From the NCBI GenBank assembly GCA_902464115.1, contig CABQIF010000055.1, positions 1-13,049 of the forward strand: 13,049 nt of DNA, given 5' to 3'. The DNA comes from an uncultured Ruminococcus sp. (GTDB lineage Bacteria; Bacillota; Clostridia; Oscillospirales; Ruminococcaceae). Position numbers and translations under genes: made by a program. The notes under the pieces are model-generated. The model ran no database searches. It was not told where the DNA came from and saw only the letters and a program-made list of their open reading frames with translations. This document shows positions 9,001-13,049 of the stretch, in pieces. Every line of letters begins with the position of its first letter. Position 1 is the stretch's first letter.

Positions 9001-11988
9001 ACCTGGCATATCGAGAACAAGAGAGCGGACAGTTCTGTTTTGAGCCGCAGGGATTTTGGTACGAAAAACATGAGTGCCTATGAGATCATGGAACAGCTGC
9101 TGAATCTAAAAGAGCCAAAGGTGTATAAATCGGAAACGTATCTCGATCTGAACGGCAATGAAAAGGAACGCAGAGTGGTTGATGTCAAGGCAACGAAGAT
9201 CGTTCAGCAGAAAGCGGCAAAGATCAGACAGGCTTTTAAGGACTGGATTTTCAAAGACCCGGAACGTGCCATTCCCCTTGTGGAACAGTACAACAGGCAG
9301 TTCAATTCCATTCGTCCCCGTGAGTATGACGGTTCAGCACTACGTTTTCCGGGAATGAATTCAGCGATCACGCTGAAAGAGCATCAGAAAAACGCCATTG
9401 CACACGCTTTATTTGGCGGTAATACGCTGTTTGCACACTGTGTGGGTGCAGGCAAGACGTTTGAGATGATTGCAACGGCAATGGAATCCAAGCGTCTGGG
9501 CTTATGTACAAAGCCGTTATTTGCCGTTCCGAACCACCTGACCGAACAGATCGGTGAAGATTTTCAGAAGCTTTATCCGGGAGCAAATATTCTGGTGGCA
9601 ACAAAAAACGATTTCAAGAAAGGAAACCGACAGCAGCTGTTTTCCAAAATTGCTACCGGTGATTTTGATGCCGTGATTATCGGTCATTCGCAGCTTGGCA
9701 TGATCCCACTTTCCAAGGAAAGACAGGTATCCATTCTGCAAGATCAGATCGATGATATTATGGCAGGCATTGCAGAACTCAAAAAGGCAGATGGTTCACG
9801 TTTTCAGGTCAAGCAAATGGAACGTACCAAGAAATCGCTGGAAGCAAGACTGGACAAGCTGGAAAAGTCACATGATGACATTCTCACCTTTGAAGAAATG
9901 GGCATAGATAAGCTGATTGTCGATGAAGCCCATGAATTTAAGAATGTGCCAACTCAGACGAAACTGACCAATGTGGCAGGTATTTCCTCTTCCGCTTCAC
10001 AAAAGGCTCTTGACCTCTTTATGAAGTGTCGTTATCTCGATGAAAAAACTGGAAGCAAAGGCGTTATTATGGCTACTGGCACGCCCCTCAGCAACTCTGT
10101 AACCGAACTACATACCATGATGCGTTTTTTGGAGTATGACTTCCTGAAAGATCATGGACTGAATAACTTTGATAACTGGGTAACGGTATTCGGTCAACAG
10201 AAAACCGAATGGGAACTTGCTCCTGCCGGCAACAAGTTTAAGGAACGTACCCGAATCGCCAACTATACAGGTTTGCCGGAACTGATGAGTATGTTCAAAC
10301 AGGTTGCCGATGTGCGTACAGCAGATACGCTCGACCTTGCTACACCGGAAATGAAATATCACATTGAGAACATCGAAGCAACGGATTTTCAGAAAACACT
10401 TGTACAGGAATTATCTGACCGTGCTGATGATGTACAAAGCGGAAATGTTGACCCTTCTGTTGACAATATGCTTCGTATTACTTCCGACGGCAGAAAGCTG
10501 GGACTTGACCCAAGACTGATCGACCCGTCATTTGAGGATAGCCCTGATACAAAGCTGAATCAGTGTGTCAGAAACGTTACGCAGATCTATCATGATACAG
10601 CAGAGGAAAAGCTGACACAGATCATCTTCTGCGATCTGGGTGTTCCGAAGAAAAACTCACAGTCAACGGATAAGGGAGAAAATGCTGATGAAAAGTCTGC
10701 TTCTGAAAGAGAATCTTTAGAGGAAGAATGTGACTTCTGCGTCTATGATGATATTCGGGATAAGCTGATTGCAGACGGCATAAAACCGGAAGAGATCGCT
10801 TATGTACACGATGCCAAGACCGAACAGCAGAAAGCTGATCTTTTCGACCGTGTGAATAAAGGCGAAGTGAGAGTTCTGCTGGGAAGTACAGGCAAAATGG
10901 GTACAGGTACGAATTGTCAGAAAAAGTTGATTGCATTGCATAATCTGGATATTCCATGGCGACCGAGCGACCTGCAACAGCGAATTGGTCGTATCGAACG
11001 TCAAGGCAACCAGAACAGCGTGGCTCATGTCTTTAACTATGTGACAAAAGGCAGCTTTGACGCATATCTCTATCAGACATTGGAAGCAAAACAGCGTTTC
11101 ATCGGACAGATCATGACTTCCAAAACACCTGCAAGAACTTGTGAGGACGTAGATCAGCAGGCACTCAATTATTCTGAGATCAAGGCACTCTGTACAGGAG
11201 ATGAACGCATCAAGGAAAAGATGATGCTGGATAACGAGGTAAAGGAACTGAATCTTCTGAAAGCAGAACATACCAATACGGTATTTGATATGCAGCAGAC
11301 AGTTACTTCCACTCCTGCGAAGATTGAAAAAGCAGAGGAAAGACTGGAGAATCTGAAAGCAGACCGTGAGGCACTGCGTCAGCTGCCGGTCGATGAAGAA
11401 ACCAAGTTGCCCGTATTCAAAATCACCATTGATGGCGCGGAATACACAGACCGAAAAGAAGCCGCACAGGCTCTTGAGAATGCGGTGCTTGATTTTGTAA
11501 AGAACAGTTCCGATCAGGAAACGGATGTTGGCGAATTTCAGGGATTCAAGCTATCCGTCAAAGCTGTCATGTTTGGCAATGAGCCTGATATTTCCATTAC
11601 CATGAAAGGCAATGCTGAACATAAATGTGCTTTAACAAGCAGCTTTTCTGCCAATCTCAAGCGTATGGAATCTACGCTCTACAAAATTGACCAGACAATC
11701 AGTGATACACAAAACAGCATCAACAAGCTGAAAATGGATTTGGAAAATGCTCAGCGTATCGTCAACACACCATTTCCACAACAAGCAGAACTGGAACAGA
11801 AAACAGAACGTCTTGCTTCTCTTACTGATGAACTCAATCAGGCGGCGATTGAAGCCAAAAAGAATGCTCCTGAAAAGAAACGCACCTGTTACTTTGAGAG
11901 GGCGAAACTCAAAAAGGAAGCCTTTAAAGACAGACAGAAAACGCCTAAGCCGAAAGAGAGAAGTCAGGACAAAAACGAAATAGAATGA
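3076..11988 (+). CDS. Giant polyvalent protein: Toprim, accessory domains, N6-adenine methylase-like and SNF2 helicase (2970 aa)
   Basis: A complete multidomain protein of the type carried by Firmicute conjugative elements, probably processing or protecting element DNA. Residues 1-95 resemble the primase zinc-finger region but have no cysteine. About 112-185 look like DUF3991. A Toprim core follows with E203, D253-x-D255 and KDWND (281-285). Three repeat modules lie at about 312-361, 383-450 and 466-531. Accessory domains of the large-polyvalent-protein class lie near 650-750 (GWYKKTDF), 838-936, 944-995 (small beta domain) and 1032-1080. QLTLF at 1140-1144 resembles a clamp-binding motif. 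The 1172-1285 block precedes the methylase-like domain (EPSCGVGNF 1432-1440, NVPFG 1497-1501). The helicase has Walker A HCVGAGKT (2121-2128), DEAH (2283-2286), TGTPLSNS (2334-2341), and QQRIGRIERQG (2634-2644). The tail is coiled and basic. The start overlaps the previous stop (ATGA), with AGGA 6 bases upstream. Domain numbers for accessory parts are uncertain; the core motifs are clear. Confidence 0.93.
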   Translation: MKVTPEQIERANLINLPDFLRSQGFVLKPVGREYILQEHDSLHIKDNKAGEVGKWFRFSENRGGNNIQFVQKFMGLDFVSAVELLSDEKAVPSRVYDSIAPPKKREITLHESIDLSRTMQYLHDVRGLSIASLEKLTIEEKLSQEETTGNAVFKIFDENGLLVGAEKVGTSADVRFKSFDKGSANGYGFEMVIGEPKSTYFFESAIDAVSFADLHPEHRDYRLVSMAGVKPSVVTETMKRYAIPPENIYLCTDNDKAGNDFAEKLIAQYPAMKRVRPNGAKDWNDILQGRMEKMKRYGNTYWQEATDNRDKTVAIMREDTFRQIQEALDRSGLNYCAYSDGKNAMVAVNSSEVDRFRTVTGLEESLCRLQKSCKEHIPQDKNIIGNTDYKYIPQKTYLNDDRETILKMAELANKANISFSARIYPSGKAVMTVSQADMAHMNAIHEDVKDMRKPMIQNARQASQEIIGNKPYREIQNRQFMISPLTPERYHKIEPKLLERGAEFSGLIRDSKVMFTTEKENAPHFQAILRQTICEDQILENLRRMELNEPQIQALSSAIEIASRNNMANVIENYVSSDYDITQLGTMNELLVDYLNQSDTGQFLDNIEHLDRLMSAKQEFDLQIAHREELLSDDEINLPELDSISFRFGDQSKEWFTESDLLADFVQDNPEMSFALANAVLGYLDEKQHTERNIAGLNAGWYKKTDFTVTTMIDGQEFRHSGRFDIGDGAGTGGGTLIDHIEQFAKNALEQEFLYNENDRESLNYLLDRVVPFLTENAALTAEEKQILDDFKEQNPIRTAADVEITEPVQSEPPAIADSVAKAEDDPTEKTQNREPTDLDIAKQHIAEYLNREFGEPSEFSDMAKISLAYTTDEEHNLPILVYADLEQYRLVFEYDGNVVRDEQYDSLEDMNQNALSVLDFDDLVSLSDDEIASVIQAKSSDLPFEVGDEIEFQGKEWHIDSINENRGRIMLSRDTDNIIMPQEGLETFLSEVVEYVDRHADIENPEQHNVDIPDTADKPQKTEPKSDLPTFDVYIFDQESGASSPMRCQAKNTEEAKKIANEYIKDWNLVDAEITDIQLVEQEKELVKEKSVTVKSEETEISNDTPLFEEDVIADAGLGFVADDKERKPFGNAKQEYEQLTLFGEAEPFNSSAPAQTVSPVQYGEPIADVDRFQELHKEIMRGSGFENGKFRIEAFFQENHPSTQEFADFLKNEYGTGGHTSDGNIFSVDHDSKGMQFTVRSKENGISNETFDFTWTEVAKLTADLIKHDKYFTQDEIKRRDHRENHAEIEPVVETVDEKTEPEVKSEEKSQNFTITDDNLGEGGAKTKFKNNLLAIQTLKQIESEDRTATSEEQEFLSKYVGWGGLSQAFDSENTQWSKEFAQLSDALTPEEYEAARKSVLDSFFTAPAIIDGIYEALEKFGFAGGNILEPSCGVGNFIGKMPSEIAGQTAVYGVEIDSVSGRIAKQLYPDADIQITGFENTNFQNGSFDVAVGNVPFGDLNFPDKQYGTTKLHDFFFAQTLDKVKEGGIVAFVTSKGTLDKKDESFRRQLAEKADLVGAVRLPNTAFKANAGTEVTSDILFLQKRSAPPEELPEWIHLGKTEDGLRVNSYFAENPEMVLGTIVEGNKLYGRNDDTMCIPIEGADLRQQIHEAVQKMDTQISSVKTNEVFRFSDRQVTMTAAELRPFSFFKDDKGDIYLKGGEHKLGGFDVSKVMDTKSKDYGRMTAFIDLRDTVRELLKVQADDKPENEIQAVQQKLSKQYDDFYKKYGLLHSRKNRQVLRDDCSYNLLLTLEKEIDKDKLVAKSDIFTKRTVRPSKPIDHVDTALEALAISMAETAKVDLAYMSKLTDMSQELLISELKGEIFLVPNTGEYQSASEYLSGDIRQKLDIAANFAETDSRFAENVMALEKAMPEPLKAGDIDVKIGATWIPKELYQQFMYELFQTPRENRADVKKAFWVKPKDITVDYSEHTNTWHIENKRADSSVLSRRDFGTKNMSAYEIMEQLLNLKEPKVYKSETYLDLNGNEKERRVVDVKATKIVQQKAAKIRQAFKDWIFKDPERAIPLVEQYNRQFNSIRPREYDGSALRFPGMNSAITLKEHQKNAIAHALFGGNTLFAHCVGAGKTFEMIATAMESKRLGLCTKPLFAVPNHLTEQIGEDFQKLYPGANILVATKNDFKKGNRQQLFSKIATGDFDAVIIGHSQLGMIPLSKERQVSILQDQIDDIMAGIAELKKADGSRFQVKQMERTKKSLEARLDKLEKSHDDILTFEEMGIDKLIVDEAHEFKNVPTQTKLTNVAGISSSASQKALDLFMKCRYLDEKTGSKGVIMATGTPLSNSVTELHTMMRFLEYDFLKDHGLNNFDNWVTVFGQQKTEWELAPAGNKFKERTRIANYTGLPELMSMFKQVADVRTADTLDLATPEMKYHIENIEATDFQKTLVQELSDRADDVQSGNVDPSVDNMLRITSDGRKLGLDPRLIDPSFEDSPDTKLNQCVRNVTQIYHDTAEEKLTQIIFCDLGVPKKNSQSTDKGENADEKSASERESLEEECDFCVYDDIRDKLIADGIKPEEIAYVHDAKTEQQKADLFDRVNKGEVRVLLGSTGKMGTGTNCQKKLIALHNLDIPWRPSDLQQRIGRIERQGNQNSVAHVFNYVTKGSFDAYLYQTLEAKQRFIGQIMTSKTPARTCEDVDQQALNYSEIKALCTGDERIKEKMMLDNEVKELNLLKAEHTNTVFDMQQTVTSTPAKIEKAEERLENLKADREALRQLPVDEETKLPVFKITIDGAEYTDRKEAAQALENAVLDFVKNSSDQETDVGEFQGFKLSVKAVMFGNEPDISITMKGNAEHKCALTSSFSANLKRMESTLYKIDQTISDTQNSINKLKMDLENAQRIVNTPFPQQAELEQKTERLASLTDELNQAAIEAKKNAPEKKRTCYFERAKLKKEAFKDRQKTPKPKERSQDKNEIE
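4222..4668 (+). repeat. Two further copies of the shared protein module inside the giant protein
   Basis: Residues 383-450 and 466-531 of the giant protein both start with IIGN, then a Tyr (DYKYIP, PYREIQ), a helix, and an FS-containing strand (ISFSARI, AEFSGLI), then a V/A-M-T/F-T strand and a helix. They match the C-terminal repeats of the preceding gene's product. A more diverged copy may lie at residues 312-361 (about bases 4009-4158), with a LNYCAYSDGKNAMVAV core. The linker between the two copies is 15 residues. Confidence 0.7.
7369..7578 (+). other. Methyltransferase motif region within the giant gene
   Basis: This stretch encodes the two landmark motifs of an adenine-N6 methyltransferase-like domain: the AdoMet-binding EPSCGVGNF (residues 1432-1440) and NVPFG (1497-1501), which stands where classical enzymes have N/D/S-P-P-Y/F. 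A Val replaces the first Pro. I recall NVPF as the usual form in these element-borne SNF2/methylase proteins, so activity is possible but not shown by the sequence alone. Confidence 0.75.
9436..11008 (+). other. SNF2/DEAH helicase core within the giant gene
   Basis: The segment encodes all main superfamily 2 motifs in order: Walker A HCVGAGKT with K2127, DEAH at 2283-2286, TGTPLSNS (motif III-like) at 2334-2341, GSTGKMGTGTNCQ (motif V region) at 2603-2615, and QQRIGRIERQG (motif VI, arginine-finger region) at 2634-2644. All catalytic residues expected are present, so ATPase activity is likely. A hydrophilic insert rich in Ser, Glu and Lys (about 2525-2552) interrupts the second RecA-like lobe. 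Confidence 0.9.
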
Positions 11989-11990
11989 TG

Positions 11991-12024
11991 AAACAGGCAC
12001 TTCAATTTTACGAAGTGCCTGTTT
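11991..12024. terminator. Terminator hairpin between convergent genes
   Basis: A perfect 13-bp inverted repeat (AAACAGGCACTTC, 8-base loop, GAAGTGCCTGTTT) occupies nearly all of the 39 bases between the two convergent stop codons. On the plus strand the 3' arm runs into TTTTCGTTAATT, a usable but interrupted U-tract. On the minus strand the tail is CATCATTC, weaker. It most likely ends the plus-strand operon after the giant gene and may also serve the minus-strand regulator gene. Confidence 0.8.
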
Positions 12025-12027
12025 TCG

Positions 12028-13014
12028 TTAATTCATATATTGCTGCACACAGCTTTCATAGAGAACTTTTGTATATCGTTCTTTCAGTCTGATCGGACTT
12101 ATGATCTCCACCTTTCCCCTAAATGAAAATATCCAGGAGAAGAACGGCTGCGGATATTCCGCTCTTACAGGAACATGAATGATAAAGTGATTGTCCGATT
12201 TCTTGTCCCTGAGCATGAGAACTGACTTTCCAAACCGGTCGATCACGATGTTACAATATTTATTTTCCAGCGGCAAGCGTAGCGTAACGTACTCACTCTT
12301 TCCGCTAAACATAGAAAAAGATGATTTGATGTACTGTTCCAGATTCAATATTTCACAGGGAGTATTTCTGTATAAATCGATAAGTTTGATGTTTCTCATT
12401 CTGTCAATACGAAAGTTCGTATAGGTACCACCATGTTTTTCATAGTTGGATACAACATAGTACTGTTCATTACACATCACCAATGCAAACGGCGAACAGG
12501 TTCGTTTTACTCCATCTCTGAGAACTAATTGCTTATTTATATCATAGTCATAATAGTCAAAGCTGATTTGCTGATTATTATGTAAGGCAGAATTTATCAT
12601 ATCAATATTGTCAAAAATATGCTCGTTATCAGACTTCACACGATTGGTCAGCATGATTTCACGTCTGAGTAGTGGAGCTTCATAAATACTGCAAAGACTT
12701 TCCAGCAGTTTAAGCAATTTTTCAGAATCCTTAACTGTTAAAAAGCGAAATGAAGCAACTGCATCAGCAAGCATTTTAAGAACACTGAGCGAAAATGTTC
12801 GGCTTTTCAAATGATACCCTTTATTGTAAATGTATTCAATGTCGTATCCCATATATATCAGTGCATCAATATCTTCTTTGATAGTTCTTTTTCCAGCCGA
12901 AAAACCATTTTTAGCTAAATTTGCTATAATCATTGACATTGATAGGTAATGCTCGCTATCTGTCAGTTTTAGAAACATCTTTTTTAAAAAAAGCACTCTA
13001 TATTTCCCATTCAT
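12028..13014 (-). CDS. WYL-domain transcriptional regulator (328 aa)
   Basis: A likely DNA-binding transcription factor of the HTH-WYL class, whose WYL domains bind small ligands or nucleic acid. Residues 1-70 form a DeoR/HTH_11-like winged helix with RTIKEDIDALIYMGYDI at about 43-59, a typical recognition helix plus wing. Residues 71-130 are helical linker. The WYL domain spans about 140-215: the eponymous Trp-Tyr-Leu position reads Tyr-Tyr-Val (185-187), and FRIDRM at 201-206 keeps the Arg residues usual for ligand contact. About 240-320 match the WCX C-terminal extension. Length is normal for the family. It lies convergent to the operon, sharing the terminator. The start has GAGG 8 bases upstream. 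Its 5' half is markedly richer in AT than the operon, suggesting different origin or lower codon optimisation. The target promoter is not in the window. Confidence 0.92.
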   Translation of the reverse strand: MNGKYRVLFLKKMFLKLTDSEHYLSMSMIIANLAKNGFSAGKRTIKEDIDALIYMGYDIEYIYNKGYHLKSRTFSLSVLKMLADAVASFRFLTVKDSEKLLKLLESLCSIYEAPLLRREIMLTNRVKSDNEHIFDNIDMINSALHNNQQISFDYYDYDINKQLVLRDGVKRTCSPFALVMCNEQYYVVSNYEKHGGTYTNFRIDRMRNIKLIDLYRNTPCEILNLEQYIKSSFSMFSGKSEYVTLRLPLENKYCNIVIDRFGKSVLMLRDKKSDNHFIIHVPVRAEYPQPFFSWIFSFRGKVEIISPIRLKERYTKVLYESCVQQYMN

Positions 13015-13021
13015 TCTTTCT

Positions 13022-13026
13022 ACCTC
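13022..13026 (-). promoter_or_regulatory. Ribosome binding site of the WYL regulator gene
   Basis: On the minus strand GAGGT lies 7 bases before the ATG at 13014, a good Shine-Dalgarno match that supports this start for the full-length winged helix. Only 35 bases of upstream sequence are in the window, so the promoter cannot be judged fully. Confidence 0.7.
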
Positions 13027-13049
13027 GTATTTGCTGTGGTCTATAAACT

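Noticed and set aside
10717..11271. Open frame of 184 codons on the minus strand opposite the helicase C-terminal lobe
   Set aside because: Antisense to highly conserved helicase motifs; its protein has no recognisable features.
13040..13045. Possible -10 element (TATAGA on the minus strand) for the WYL regulator gene
   Set aside because: Spacing to the start is reasonable, but the match is imperfect and the -35 region falls outside the window, so it cannot be supported.

Overview
The window looks like part of the conjugative or replicative backbone of an integrative conjugative element (or large plasmid) from a gut-type Firmicute. Gene style and moderate GC point to the Ruminococcaceae/Oscillospiraceae, with Ruminococcus or a relative most likely; this is inferred from protein style, not from a marker gene. 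No rRNA, tRNA, CRISPR array, insertion sequence or attachment site was seen.

Layout. Positions 1-11988 form one tightly packed plus-strand operon: the 3' end of an unidentified gene (2-67), two small unknown proteins (70-405, 402-710), a single-stranded DNA-binding protein (707-1174), a 630-residue coiled-coil protein with a DUF3849-like segment (1187-3079), and a 2970-residue polyvalent protein (3076-11988). The last runs from a primase-like N-terminus and Toprim domain, through a series of accessory domains, to an adenine-methyltransferase-like domain and a complete SNF2-type helicase. Three of the junctions are 4-base ATGA overlaps, so the genes are probably translationally coupled. A perfect 13-bp inverted repeat (11991-12024) fills the gap to a convergent minus-strand gene (12028-13014) for a WYL-domain transcriptional regulator whose 5' half is clearly richer in AT than the operon.

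How the genes may work together. The SSB would coat single-stranded DNA made during transfer or replication. The giant protein carries priming-type (Toprim), methylation and DNA-remodelling modules that together could process or protect incoming element DNA; this matches the 'polyvalent protein' idea proposed for phages and conjugative elements. The 630-residue protein shares a repeated module of about 65 residues with the giant protein and is translated directly before it, which suggests a partner. The WYL regulator could sense a ligand or nucleic acid and control element genes, but its target is not visible here.

The most interesting points are the shared repeat family in the two large proteins, a canonical-looking sliding-clamp-binding motif (QLTLF) in a linker of the giant protein, an SSB with a prion-like tail and no usual acidic tip, and a possible paralogous relationship between the two small unknown proteins.
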